64,000 nt of DNA from Hondaea fermentalgiana (GCA_014084085.1 NPFB01000122.1:242358-306357), one strand, 5' to 3'; positions 8,301 to 17,342 are shown, numbered from the stretch's first letter. The notes: generated by a model not told the origin, from the sequence alone. Numbers and translations are program-made.

Positions 8301-11299
8301 ATCTCTGTGATAGCACTCTTTGGGACAGCATTGACGACCTCTCCATCATCGAAAATCACCTTGAATGAGCCGTCCTGAACATTATGGCGCTTCACAACCC
8401 CTTTGTAGGCTGTTTTCCACGAAGAAAGTTTGGCCATGACTGTGTCGCCAGGCGCAGGATTGAGCGTTACCGACTCCTTTGGTGTCGTGGCCTTTTCCAA
8501 GTCTTCAGGTTTACTCTTCGCAACAACTTCCAGCTGAGACGTTCCGTTATCTTTAACGCTTGCGGAAGCAGCTTTTGTGACTTGCGCGCCTCCCTGTGAC
8601 AGATCATTGTCTGGAGTCGAGCTGTCTGCTGGGACTTCATGAAGCTCCTTTTCATCATTGAGAAAAGCAAGCAAGTCCTCATCATTGGCAAGATCTGTAG
8701 GTCGACGTGGACTTGGCTCATTAACGAGGTCGCAAAGAGGAAGAGACTTAATGACCTCGCCATCATCGAACTCGACGTGCAGGGTCCCGTCACCATTCAC
8801 GCTACAGATAGTGCCAGAGTAGGCCTCCTTCCATGATTGCAGTTTTGCGCGAATACGATCACCTGGAGCGTGGTCTCCGCGCGTGCTTTCAGACGCCTGC
8901 TCAACCTCATGCACAAGAATTTCGGCGGGTTGCACGCTTTCGCAAACCTCGCCGTCATCGAACTCGATCTTGTACGCACCATTCTTTACAGCCTTGATGA
9001 CGCCGGAGTAAGCTTGCTTCCATCCCTTGAGTTTGGCCGTCACACGTGTGCCCTCGTCGAGGAGGTCGATTGTCTCTTCTTCGTCCTTGAGCACGTCTTC
9101 GATCGCAGAAGGCTCGACGCCTTCTTGGATCTCGCCATCATCAAAAACGATCTTACAAGTACCGTTCTTGACGGCTTTGATGACACCAGGGTACGCTTGC
9201 TTCCATCCCTTAAGCTTGGCTGTCACGCGCGTGCCTTCGGCGAGAAGGTCGCCGACTTCCTCTTCTTTATTGCCTTCTCCTTCGTCATCTCCTTCTTCTT
9301 CTTCTTCTTCCAGCACATCTTCGATTGCAGAAGGCTCAACGTCTTCTTGAACTTCACCATCGTCGAAGACAATTTTATAAGCACCGTTCTTTACGGCTTT
9401 GATAACGCCAGGATAGGCTTGCTTCCATCCCTTAAGCTTGGCCGTCACACGTGTGCCCTCAGCGAGAAGGTCGCTTGGTTTTCTTTCGTCCTTGAGCACA
9501 TCTTCGACTGCAGAAGGTTCGACGCCTTCTTGGACCTCGCCATCGTCGAAGACAATCTTGTAATTGCCGTTTTTCACAGCCTTGATGACGCCAGGATAGG
9601 CCTGCTTCCATCCCTTGAGCTTGGCAGTCACACGCGTGCCTTCAGCGAGAAGGTCGCCGACTTCTTCTTCCTCCTCTTCTTCTTCTTCGTCGTCGTCCTT
9701 GAGCACAGCTTCAATTGTAGAAGGCTCAACGTTATCTTGAACTTCACCATCGTCGAAGACAATTTTATAAGCACCGTTCTTTACGGATTTGATAACGCCA
9801 GGGTACGCTTGCTTCCATCCCTTAAGCTTGGCCGTCACGCGCGTGCCTTCGGCGTGAAGGTCGCTGACTTCTTTTTCTTCTTCTTTTTCGAGCACATCTT
9901 CGACTGCAGAAGGCTCGACGCCTTCTTGGATCTCGCCATCATCAAAGACGATTTTGTAAGCACCGTTCTTTACGGCTTTGATGACGCCAGGGTACGCTTG
10001 CTTCCATCCCTTGAGCTTGGCCGTCACGCGCGTGCCTTCGGCAAGAAGATCGCCCATTTCGACTTCGTCGCCTTCTTCTTCTTCTTCGTTTTCGAGCACT
10101 TCTTCAATTGCAGAAGGCTCAACGTCTTCTTGAACTTCACCATCGTCGAAGACAATATTATAAGCACCGTTCTCCACGGCTTTGATGACGCCAGGATAGG
10201 CTTGCTTCCATCCCTTAAGCTTGGCCGTCACACGTGTGCCCTCAGCGAGAAGGTCGCTTGGTTTTCTTTCGTCCTTGAGCACATCTTCGACTGCAGAAGG
10301 CTCGACGCCTTCTTGGATCTCGCCATCATCAAAAACGATCTTATAAGCGCCGTTCCTCACGGCCTTGATGACTCCAGGGTAAGCTTGTTTCCATCCCTTG
10401 AGCTTGGCCGTCACGCGCGTGCCTTCGGCAAGAAGATCGCCGTTTTCCACATCGTCACCGTCTTCTTCTTCGTTTTCGAGCACATCTTCAATTGTAGAGG
10501 GCTCGACGCCTTCTTGAACCTCGCCATCATCGAAAACAATTTTATAAGCGCCATTCTTTACGGCTTTGATGACGCCAGGATAGGCTTGTTTCCAGCCCTT
10601 GAGCTTGGCCATTACACGTGTGCCTTGGGCGAGAAGTTTGTCTTCGGACAAGCATTGAAGGATCTCATCAACTTGAACGTCCTCGATAACCTCTCCATCG
10701 TCAAAAGTCACCTCAAAGACTTTGTTGGGCTCAACAACTCGGGTAATGACGCCCTCGTATGGTTTCTTCCACCCTGATACTTGCGCTTGAACTCTGGTGC
10801 CTACTTGAAGAGAACCTCCCACTTTATTTTTCACTGGGGTTGCGCGTGTCAGAACTTCAAGAATCTCTTCGAGACGGACGTCATCAATAACTTCTCCGTC
10901 GTCAAAAGTGATCTCAAAGACTTCGTCCTCCTCGACTACCTTGGTGATTGTCCCCGAGTAGGGTTTTTTCCACCCAGCTACGCGAGCACTCACATAATCA
11001 CCAAGACTTGGGCTTTCGGCTCCATCTTTGACATTCCCTTTGGAGTCGACGGCCAGAATCTCGTCAAAATGAACAGCATCAACAACCTCGCCATCATCAA
11101 AGACGACGCGGCAGGCTCGCGTGTCTTTGTCCACGCTCTCGACGGTGCCCTTGTATGGCTGTTTCCATCCTGCGATCTTCGCGGTCACGCGATCACCCTT
11201 GCCGGGCTTAGGAGGCGCCGCGCGCCTCTTCGCGTCACCGCTCGCAAGGCCTGCGCGAAATGCTTCGAGCTTTCCAAGCACATCTCCCGCGGCAAACAT
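2327..11299 (-). CDS. Giant Tudor-array / TBCC-domain / coiled-coil protein
   Basis: Single frame of 2990 residues; the ATG at 11299 is the first codon of the frame. From about residue 33 to 1005 there are 14 modules of about 50 residues with a GW...Y.G.I...FDDGE pattern, typical of Tudor/Agenet-like beta-barrels. Units 4-12 are nearly identical and are separated by acidic linkers. Residues about 1010-1190 look like a TBCC/CAP-type domain (IFIRDCRDCEFTLAC, then LRLRDCENCTFNLF), the fold seen in tubulin cofactor C, RP2 and TBCCD1. Two more Tudor-like modules with FDDGD-type ends follow near 1265-1320 and 1430-1485, then a weaker one. A charged coiled coil covers about 1650-1770, and a long mostly helical region without recognised domains runs to the end. 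TBCC domains often act on tubulin or small ARF-like GTPases, so a cytoskeletal or ciliary scaffold is plausible. Substrate and ligands are unknown. I know no named orthologue. Confidence 0.8.
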   Translation of the reverse strand: MFAAGDVLGKLEAFRAGLASGDAKRRAAPPKPGKGDRVTAKIAGWKQPYKGTVESVDKDTRACRVVFDDGEVVDAVHFDEILAVDSKGNVKDGAESPSLGDYVSARVAGWKKPYSGTITKVVEEDEVFEITFDDGEVIDDVRLEEILEVLTRATPVKNKVGGSLQVGTRVQAQVSGWKKPYEGVITRVVEPNKVFEVTFDDGEVIEDVQVDEILQCLSEDKLLAQGTRVMAKLKGWKQAYPGVIKAVKNGAYKIVFDDGEVQEGVEPSTIEDVLENEEEDGDDVENGDLLAEGTRVTAKLKGWKQAYPGVIKAVRNGAYKIVFDDGEIQEGVEPSAVEDVLKDERKPSDLLAEGTRVTAKLKGWKQAYPGVIKAVENGAYNIVFDDGEVQEDVEPSAIEEVLENEEEEEGDEVEMGDLLAEGTRVTAKLKGWKQAYPGVIKAVKNGAYKIVFDDGEIQEGVEPSAVEDVLEKEEEKEVSDLHAEGTRVTAKLKGWKQAYPGVIKSVKNGAYKIVFDDGEVQDNVEPSTIEAVLKDDDEEEEEEEEEVGDLLAEGTRVTAKLKGWKQAYPGVIKAVKNGNYKIVFDDGEVQEGVEPSAVEDVLKDERKPSDLLAEGTRVTAKLKGWKQAYPGVIKAVKNGAYKIVFDDGEVQEDVEPSAIEDVLEEEEEEGDDEGEGNKEEEVGDLLAEGTRVTAKLKGWKQAYPGVIKAVKNGTCKIVFDDGEIQEGVEPSAIEDVLKDEEETIDLLDEGTRVTAKLKGWKQAYSGVIKAVKNGAYKIEFDDGEVCESVQPAEILVHEVEQASESTRGDHAPGDRIRAKLQSWKEAYSGTICSVNGDGTLHVEFDDGEVIKSLPLCDLVNEPSPRRPTDLANDEDLLAFLNDEKELHEVPADSSTPDNDLSQGGAQVTKAASASVKDNGTSQLEVVAKSKPEDLEKATTPKESVTLNPAPGDTVMAKLSSWKTAYKGVVKRHNVQDGSFKVIFDDGEVVNAVPKSAITEIVTKKMASSDASNQLSFSAPDGKTFHDRAEYKRYMYETYYCFKQAEGNHTTLVKVPGSVDGQPFDLASLSDCTVRVLCWSSQVQVDKVTKSKVFIGPCESSIFIRDCRDCEFTLACRQLRLRDCENCTFNLFSNVDPVIETSTNLVFRPFNGAYAGLREHFAKAKLDPADNHWRQIFDFNKDGCDGYGIPDPHYRLEEAKSNKLVWEWVESDFEGPGDCVNPVAPDAVATTQSDGGATHQGQFTEAGAAAGRAEEGPCFVWASEISRDELTIGMRVSVNFNRDSKKPRASDFYQGKIQACNCDGTFVVAYDDGDVENDCKIDFIKVAQTTKAPVTSGLEDNKDAAADFPAVAPPQKNDRTSCSFKPSASDCQDSKPKAVTQAKDTSAETAEPLSSSDAKTGVAASLDAAISSSNSLNATFTWAKDVSDQLLMTGAVVRVNFNRGSQDPTDEDFYTGKIRRINDDGSFAIDYDDGDVEEDCKLDFVQLLTGHVESTSNRETPKHNDLAEMAIEAPLLRKEKPVVLHQMMTFDTVERKNRKKGASSDVAPPQGRQTKKASSPSARIQYGGSLSLRQARNVDEAVQSESVLVNRNPHEEYVDLSALCKGVVNAVHSDETLEVELDNGETIDGVQLHQVHLLDGAIPTPRAARRTVQQRARRDPEDNAFTLLRLELTKLREEQRVDQVRMRKERKAQEARILEQRRKQAESLAASRSQARQSVLIETMQREICAQREFQQQLMLQHQEAMEKLQHRLVDLTAETEEGLSPRLGNTKRVPSDRAEVGGEQLASLAELEVIRQEIQESRVALQQDMRAAASHAREMERLTREKELERGWNAGRGRQAKSSKAPKTTPEVVTTLATEGIEAEVIADAMNELEEAKKQRADFLVAMKRRLRKQKSDARASQSNASLRMTAHRADANRAVKLLYGLYEGYESERSGKVVRSPGPSEIVTPQWTQKVTELQLKPLNFRSRAHNNETWHEVGLALARIHVEGLELAENARCSAQQQAIPQLEKAWIDWTIASNKDLQDIRVSAALARKLGIIDSSLQARSGGTGDEDEDDVVFDGLLFTHRQCERRVLKHSRQEQRGDFARAHIVPDVPLDPEVRLQNSLYKKVCRDEWARFVQRVEARDDYLNRTPGQTSGPGSTKEALQLLQTWAKADHEAKQAEAARRAAERKAEAARDFEQWKQLKEKSRVKTRTLEQLRDAKAERKTPFPRPAGGPSDLAAAFASERALPLRYAGNGRALEGEANTNYMHAAQRTSLPGSGPLVQALKANSAGSKGRVYVSRSHNPQNPWKNVASTEHELRQFDALLAAQEDAEKERAVQAQRDFLAWEDAVKVEKRVVDALKALDFESRCMRTSLNTSTPETRLGMDEWIFVGRALHALHHAQSRSLFQTWAEWTVQGVKSVLNKPLLTFTRCTLEVIEGGATGLRLEPNVRLAEGAMLWITRSPVSRPGGKLTPEGLAVQVDRKCGDVAVVGAALASSTEKTTTSVVHCAWQKFTMVPGSTVYVYPIPSLLGRVMFGSNSSGGGSLSVRGVGPHAGRLRDSHQLSSHVRSICAEKWRTFTPNMRWFSDLLSEDDEDLLCGEVDKFRQLRQNERIRAKLLEIAGEHSLAAEIRDRMHVLWATVLQNPALASSTVLFQEIGGSPASMARIDSRGHEIDATDDDAPSIASVCKNDLVCLASQDKNVRSRWHKGAYWYRIVGLSMVKHSVVVVREPKIRSAGDGALAFRISLSGLHDDTDDVAIAVEDDLPVEETVHLSRLSGAILVRPQRGEVKEDAAFDMYLLPGAGVFARSMGAELIARAEADAKTARCKEQEAEASSKMALQENGEKSYESFRNALLEQLAPASNEAVSQHFDFVGKSLARVASSWRRVGVVPRSIRPAVAAGAEETKDETECGASLDGGQCPWLQLWRSWVLSSQKWAELARLGFQLSDMHAMMDRKWAKFSDTSKQPGSRDPLGTSMLVLNDLRAQLESSQVAVTSATLSSSS
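8925..10632 (-). repeat. Near-identical tandem Tudor-coding units (units 4-12)
   Basis: Nine consecutive coding repeats inside the giant gene share an almost constant core encoding GTRVTAKLKGWKQAYPGVIK. The conserved core recurs near 9004, 9186, 9408, 9590, 9797, 9988, 10190, 10374 and 10576, a spacing of 182-222 bp. Length differences come from acidic linkers of variable size. Flanking units 1-3 (about 10680-11203) and 13-14 (about 8285-8900) are clearly older and more diverged. Confidence 0.9.
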
Positions 11300-11544
11300 G
11301 GTCGGGTAGGTCTGGGCTGCGCGGGCTTTTGTTTGTTGAATTGCAGAATTGGGTCAGGCCCAATAGATACGTTGAGTTGACCCGGCGCCGCGGCTCCGGG
11401 CGAAGCAGCTGGACCCTGCCTGAGGCATAGTAGGCCTTTTGCCCTTCGGTTTGTTTGGTTGTTGGGGCAGGCGTTATTTTTTAACGTGTAGGCCTATCAA
11501 TGGCTAAGAGGAAGGTTTATTCTTCGAGCCAACATCGGGTGTGA
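11300..11544. promoter_or_regulatory. Putative promoter region of the giant Tudor gene
   Basis: This 245-bp spacer lies between the 3' end of the AP-4 epsilon gene and the ATG of the giant gene, both on the minus strand. It carries TAGGCCTT at 11431-11438 and TAGGCCTATCAA at 11489-11500. The second string recurs exactly upstream of the coiled-coil gene at 23252. No gene is seen. Confidence 0.4.
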
Positions 11545-12333
11545 TCACCGGAGAAGAGCCCGGCAACGTTGGGCAATGATGTCTGTCGTTGCAGCATCCT
11601 TGGAGCGTACAATGACGTCGGCGCCAGTAGGCCCACGCTTGGCATGCAAGAGGGCAAGGTCATAACTTGAGCTGTCGGTGCCAGCAAAAATGGCCTCCTG
11701 TGTTTGCGAGATGACCTCAACGCACCCTAAACCAAGTTTGGACTTGATGCGAGCGGCCACATCGTCAATGTTTGTCACACTTTGGAGCACCACGGAAAAC
11801 CTAGTCTCGGCAGGATTAGAGACCCACCGCTGGCCAAAGTCTTGTGTCAGCAGCTGTACAGGCGAATAGGGCGGCGGCTGCTGTTGTGCAGAATTGCTCG
11901 ATCCACCATTCATGGATCCCAAAAAGTCAGAGCCTCCAGTTGCCCCTGTGCCCGAGTCATCAAATGCAGACAGGAGGTCCATATCTCCAGACGCGGACGA
12001 CTCCTGCGCTGGTGCCGATGCACCACCGTGGTCAATACTAGCGTCGTCAAAGCCTAACAAGTCAATCCCGGCCGACATGGGCTCTTCTGCGGCTGGGGGC
12101 GGAGGTGGTGCAGGTGCAGAAGAGCTTGCACTTGGACGACTCCTTAATGCTCGTTTCGGCGCGGCTGCGGGCGTAGAGGAGGTGGAAGACGAGTAGCCAC
12201 CACCATCGTTTGCTACACCGCCAAAAAGTGCGGCAGCCATACGCTCGCGCTCCGTAACCTCCCTCGGTTTCGGGGGCGGTACTGGCGCTGCCGGCGCCGG
12301 AGAGGGCTCGCGTGCCGGTGACGAATTCGATTG

Positions 12334-12382
<49 letters not shown>

Positions 12383-14640
12383 AGGTTCTTGCTGTACTGG
12401 TCGACCGCTGCGCTCGTGTGCGCCACAGGCACAGCTGCTTGAGCTTGCTGAGGAGGGCGAGAGCCGGCGTACCCACTCGCACCCCAGACGCTCTTGACGC
12501 CATACAAGTTGAGCCCGCTTGAAGAAGATGCGCCGATACCGTTTCCGCTAGCCCCGATGCCCCCGTCGGGGGCAGCGCTGGCCGCTCCCGAGCTCGCAGA
12601 GGGCATGCTGTAATCAACACCTCCAGAAAAGCCTGACGGGTAAGATGCCATCTGGCTCGGGGCGGTTGGCTTTTCGTAAGCGTCGTACTTTAGCTCGGGT
12701 TCCGAGGAAAGCTTTGGACGCGCAGCAATCTCCTCGTCATCATACTCCAGAGCCGCGGCCTCATCCTCGGTGGGCGGCGCGTAGTCCGATTTTCCGCTGG
12801 CGCGCTCCTCGGCAACAAAGGACTCCAGAAAGCCAAAGTCGGGGTCCCCAAAGTCCTCGCACGAGGCGTCCACAGGGAGCACGGCACTGAGGGTTGTCGG
12901 GTTGCGCGCGATTTCCCGAAACTCGTAGCATTTCTGCTGCAAATCAGCGTCGAGCGAAGAGCTGTAGTGATCGACGAGATCGGCTGCTTCACTCGGCAAT
13001 TTACCAAGCTGCGCGCACATTTTTAACACAGCCGACACAGCGTAGCCGCGAGTGGCCGAGGCCATACCCTGGCGGCGCGCAGCTTCGCAAATCACCTCGA
13101 CGACTTCAGGCACGATTTCTGTTCCCATAAGGTAGGCATACTCTCCAAGTGTCCAGAACATGACACGAAGGAGGATGTCGGGTAGCTGAGCACGCTCAAA
13201 GTTGTCATAAAAAATAATGCACGCCTCGCGGCGCATCGTTTCGTCCGGGTTCTCCTCGTTCTCGTAGCCGTCCGATTCCTCGCCCGCGCCCTCAGCCAAG
13301 AGGCGCAAAAGGTTGTGAGCAACCTCTTCCTCGACGAGATCGCCTCCGAGCTCGAAGACCTTGGTGATGGTGCGAATATACCACAGGTTGCTTGGCGCAT
13401 AGCGTTCAGCAAGTTGGCAAATGCGTGTCACGAGGTCCTGGCGAAGGAACTTGTCCACCGCAGTGCGCAGAAAAAACACGAGCTTTTCCACCACGACTTC
13501 GGCATTGACAGGGTTTGTCATGCGGAACAAGAGGTCGAGTGTCTTGCGCTTGAGCGTCTCGTCAGGGTCCTCGAGGCAGTCCAGGACAATCATCTGATGC
13601 TCGGCAGCATAGCGCGGGTGGTCGCGTACGATGGCGGCGAGACCAGTGACACCGAGATACTTGAGATTGTGGCTGTCGCTTTGGATGAAGCGTGCAATCG
13701 CACCTGCTGCGGCATCGAGGAGGTTCGAGTTGGGATAGATGGTCGTCACGGTGCGCACACATTCGTAAATGATTGCATAGCCAACGTAAATACCCGTGTT
13801 GGCACGCTTCATGCACTCGGCAAGTACCTCGTACATTTGCTCGCTGGCTCGCTGGTCGTTTGCGCCGAGAGTGGCCAGGATCTTGAGAAGCTTAATTTGG
13901 ATCCAAGGAGCCGGGATGCGGTGGTAGTCAAAGTCCTTAGGAAGACGGTGTTCGACGATCTGGCGTAGGATCGACACAAAGGAGGGCACGAGGTCTTTTT
14001 GCGTGGTCACGTCAGCCTTGGCAACGTCGTGAAGCAGGCAGAGCGAGGCGCCCATCACGGAAGGATCCTTATCCGATAGAACCCGTCGAAAGTTCTCTTG
14101 CAAATGGCTCACGGCGCCGGCATCGAGTTGGTAGATGCGATGGAGCGCCAAAATCGCCTTCTTGCGCACGGCGGGGTTGTCGTGTTGGAGCACCTTGGCG
14201 ACGGATGGCAAGAGCGCCGGAATCATTTCTTCGGTGATGAGCTTTGAGAGCGCCATGAGTGCTGTCGAAATTTCCAAGATATTTGCCGAGGCGAGATCGC
14301 GCTGCAGCTGATTCACCAGCATGAAGCGGAACTCGTTGTCCGGGCTGAGTGTCAACGAGGCCGTCAGGTAACCGACCTTCTTTTGCAAGAGGTCACCCGA
14401 AGCTGTGAGCTGGATGGCATGCACGTACGCGAACGAGGCGTCGTGGCCCAGCATCTCGACGTAAATCATACGCACGAGGCTCTCCTTGATGACTTTTTTC
14501 GACAGTGTCTTGCCCGCGAACTTCGCCTTGAGCGTGCGGACCTCGTTGACGATGATACGGTCCTCCTCCTGCTTGCTCTTCGACTCCCCGATCATCTTGA
14601 CCAGGTCGAAGAAGTCCTTCGACAGGTGGGACCCCGACAT
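11545..14640 (-). CDS. AP4E1: AP-4 complex subunit epsilon
   Basis: The 1031-residue product is the large epsilon subunit of the AP-4 adaptor, a clathrin-independent coat that sorts cargo at the trans-Golgi network. The N-terminal trunk is an Adaptin_N helical solenoid. SKDFFDLVKMIGESKSKQEE at the start, YVEMLGHDASFAYVHAI near residue 60, and VRKKAILALHRIYQL near residue 160 match epsilon rather than the AP-1 gamma or AP-2 alpha consensus. The trunk runs to about residue 600. A hinge rich in Ser, Ala, Pro and Gln follows, with a pure Gln run near residues 754-770, then a small C-terminal appendage-like domain (about 930-1031). The frame is open to 14727, but the extra residues are Ala/Arg-rich and the ATG at 14640 starts at the family N-terminus. 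The other AP-4 subunits are not in this window. Confidence 0.9.
12331..12383 (-). repeat. CAG/CTG run encoding polyglutamine in AP-4 epsilon
   Basis: An almost uninterrupted trinucleotide tract reads CTG on the plus strand and CAG on the coding strand. It encodes a glutamine run in the hinge of the adaptor subunit, a flexible region where such an insertion is likely tolerated. Confidence 0.9.
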
Positions 14641-15184
14641 TTTCCTCTTTTTCTTCCTCCGCGCGGGGCGTGTGGCTGCCCGTGCGTGCGCGCCCGCGTG
14701 CGCCGCCGCCTCTCCGCCAGCCCGCAAAGAAAAAGAAACGAAAGAAAGATAGACTGCCGAGCGCTTCGCTTTGCCTGCCTGCTATCTGACGTTGATCGCC
14801 AGCAGGGGTCCCCGAGGGGTCCTCGAGGGGTCCTTGCGGACTCGTGAGAGTGCACACCCGATGTTTCCGCCAACAGAGGGAACGACAAAATGGACTTCGT
14901 TCGTGGTCTCACCATCGATGCAGTCCATTCTTTACGGTGTGGCTTGCTAGTAGACGTATCAAAAGGTAGCGGGAACATTTTGCGTTGCCTGCTTGCTTGC
15001 TTGCTTTCTCGCTTGCTTGCACGCTTGCCTGTTGTATATTCCGCTTCTCTTGCCCGAAACAAGCTGAGGCGCGTCAAAGTCGCAACGCGCGCGACTGCTG
15101 CGTTTGCAGCGCGAGTACGGAAGCTTTGGAGGGTGGAGCAAAGCCAGTCGGACTGGTACGGGACCATCGTCCGTCGATACACCC
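14641..15184. other. Divergent intergenic region, AP-4 epsilon / Sec14-like
   Basis: This 544-bp region separates two head-to-head genes and probably contains both promoters. It includes a GCTT-type tetranucleotide run at about 14990-15035 and Lys/Arg-rich short frames that look like untranslated leader. I see no gene or structured RNA. Confidence 0.5.
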
Positions 15185-17098
15185 ATGCATTCTTCCATGG
15201 TGGAGTCACCACGCCTGCGCCAGGTGCCTCTCGACGCCGAAAAGGATGTATCGCGTTCTCTCGAAAGCATGGTGACTCAGCTCCTCGAGCTCCATGACGA
15301 GACGCGAGCTGAGCATGTGCGACTCGTCCATCGGCAGGTCTCCTTCACCTGCGCTATTAGCTCTGGCGTTGCCATCACCGTGCTTTCCACGGCACTGCTG
15401 GCAGCGAACGAGGAAAGGTCGTTCGTGGCGATGAGCTCGCTTGGCATCATGGCGCTCGTCTTCCTATACACCCAAAGCCGAACGCTTGACATTCTACTCC
15501 AGGGTCAGAATGCAGACCTCCGCGAGATGATTGGGTCAAGACGCTCAAGACGCGAGTCCATCGCAAGGAAACGACGTCGGTCAAGTATGGCTCGTGGCCT
15601 GCCCGATTCCACTGCAACAATTATGACAGAGAATAATGGCCAAGACCAGACCCTCGAAGTCATATCCAATGGGGAGCTTGCTCCCCCCAAAGAATCGAAT
15701 GGCTCTGCGGAGAACCATGCTTCGGCGTCCGCGTCGGCGTCCGCGTCGGCGTCGACATCTTCGGCGTCATCTTTGCATCGCAATGACGTCAACGATTCCA
15801 GGAAGAACAGCATGGGTGCAGATTCAGATGCGTTTATCGAAGACAGGCAAGATGATGATCTTGACTCGCACATTTCCATTGTTGATCTCGTTGACGAAGA
15901 GCGCGAAGTGAAAAGCATGCGTTTCGCCCTTCCATTTACGCGGCGCAAGCTGCAAGAGGGTCGGCGCTGGGCTTCGCATCGTCTTCCTTCTTCTAGAAGA
16001 TTGCGAGCGGCGCAAACGCTCAAGGGAAAGAAACAAGGAAACATTGTTCCAGATGCACGCACAAACTTTGTGGTTAATTGTGACGATGGTGACGACGGCG
16101 GTCCGTGTTTGCTCGCTGCAGCCAGCGCTCACAAGAGCTCTTGCATCAAGATTGTCTCCGCCTCATCTTCGTCCTCCTTGACGATAGATTCAAGACAAGA
16201 AGGTTTGGCTCCCTCTGCAGACACAAGCAAGGTGAGCATCGGGAACGATATATTCCGTAGCGAGTCTGAAAAGGTGGCTGTGGCAAGTCTCAGGCAAGCT
16301 CTCTCGCAGGACTTTGCCGATGCTAATCTAAGTCGTCCGGTCGACCTCGGGAATTTGACGCTGCTACGCTTCCTTCGATCCAATAACATGCATCAAGGTG
16401 AAGCCGAAAAGGGTTTTCGGGAAACTGTAGCCTGGCGAAAGGAGCGCAGGCCGGATCTCATTTACGAAAAGCTCGAAGCTAATCCTCATCCAATCACCTC
16501 TAAGTATATGACTGGGAGTTGGTGCGGGCACGATCGTACGGGATGTCCTGTCATGTATGATCGGATTGGGCAGCTCGATCTGAATGGCTTGTTAGCGTGC
16601 GCCTCGGCCACCGACATTGAGGAGTTCCACATCTGGAAACAAGAGGTACATACACGCCTCTTGATTGAGGCGGAGAAGCGCACCGGCCGGTCACAGCATC
16701 AAATATTGGTTGTTCTGGACATGACTGGGCTCGGTTGGCGACATTTCAATCGTCAAATTCTGCGCGTGGTCAAGAACTGTATTCGCATGGATTCGCGATT
16801 CTACTGTGAGCGTCTCAAGAGAATGGTCATCATCAATGCAGGGACCGTGTTTTCTAGTATTTGGTCCGTCGTGAAGCACTTCGTCGATGACGACACCCGC
16901 GAGAAGATTACAATTCACCGTAACACCCCGACGAGTCTTCTCAAAGAGCTCATCGACCCCTCGGAGCTGCCGCAATACCTCGGTGGCGACCTCGTAATCA
17001 AGGGAGACCCATTCTGTTCGCAGCTCATCAAGCCGGGAGGGCCCATTCCGCCGCACGTTATTCGCGCCCATAATTTGGCTACGCGGGCGAATTCTTAA
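15185..17098 (+). CDS. Membrane-anchored Sec14/CRAL-TRIO lipid-transfer protein
   Basis: The C-terminal third is a Sec14-type CRAL-TRIO module. The CRAL-TRIO N lobe begins near residue 388 (LGNLTLLRFLRSNN, then FRETVAWRKERRPD), and the lipid-binding lobe runs to about residue 602, including ILVVLDMTGLGWRHFN, MVIINAGTVFSSIWSVVKHF and LPQYLGGDL. These proteins bind and exchange phosphoinositides or other hydrophobic ligands. Near the N-terminus two hydrophobic stretches (about residues 54-74 and 80-96) look like a membrane hairpin, so the protein is probably membrane-anchored with Sec14 in the cytosol. Between them lies a long, Ser-rich, low-complexity linker, including an alternating Ala/Ser run. 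The frame extends to a TTG at 15104, but the first ATG is at 15185, with another at 15197. Either gives a product of about 635 residues. Ligand unknown. Confidence 0.8.
   Translation: MHSSMVESPRLRQVPLDAEKDVSRSLESMVTQLLELHDETRAEHVRLVHRQVSFTCAISSGVAITVLSTALLAANEERSFVAMSSLGIMALVFLYTQSRTLDILLQGQNADLREMIGSRRSRRESIARKRRRSSMARGLPDSTATIMTENNGQDQTLEVISNGELAPPKESNGSAENHASASASASASASTSSASSLHRNDVNDSRKNSMGADSDAFIEDRQDDDLDSHISIVDLVDEEREVKSMRFALPFTRRKLQEGRRWASHRLPSSRRLRAAQTLKGKKQGNIVPDARTNFVVNCDDGDDGGPCLLAAASAHKSSCIKIVSASSSSSLTIDSRQEGLAPSADTSKVSIGNDIFRSESEKVAVASLRQALSQDFADANLSRPVDLGNLTLLRFLRSNNMHQGEAEKGFRETVAWRKERRPDLIYEKLEANPHPITSKYMTGSWCGHDRTGCPVMYDRIGQLDLNGLLACASATDIEEFHIWKQEVHTRLLIEAEKRTGRSQHQILVVLDMTGLGWRHFNRQILRVVKNCIRMDSRFYCERLKRMVIINAGTVFSSIWSVVKHFVDDDTREKITIHRNTPTSLLKELIDPSELPQYLGGDLVIKGDPFCSQLIKPGGPIPPHVIRAHNLATRANS
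15722..15765 (+). repeat. GCGTCG/GCGTCC repeat encoding Ala-Ser run
   Basis: A short hexanucleotide-like run within the Sec14-like gene encodes alternating Ala and Ser in the linker before the lipid-binding domain. Confidence 0.75.
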
Positions 17099-17342
17099 AA
17101 AATTAGAATTTCTTTCTTTGTTGCTAACAGTAAATGGAAGAAAAGAGCTTGGCTGAGATTCCTGTGATCAAGAAAAACAGCAGCACCAGCAGCACCAGCA
17201 ACAACAACAACAACAATAACAAATCGATCCATCGACGAAGTTAATCTTGCTCTTTTCGTTGTCCGAAATTCGCGTTTGCGCTGGCGTGGACGATTAGCGA
17301 GGGGCAGCCAGACAACTTCTAGCCTGTCGAGCAAGGACCAAC

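Noticed and set aside
8837..10777. 646-codon open frame on the plus strand opposite the Tudor array
   Set aside because: It is the antisense of the repeated FDDGE/GWKQAY coding units. Its length comes from the repeat, not from selection, and the minus-strand frame has clear domains.
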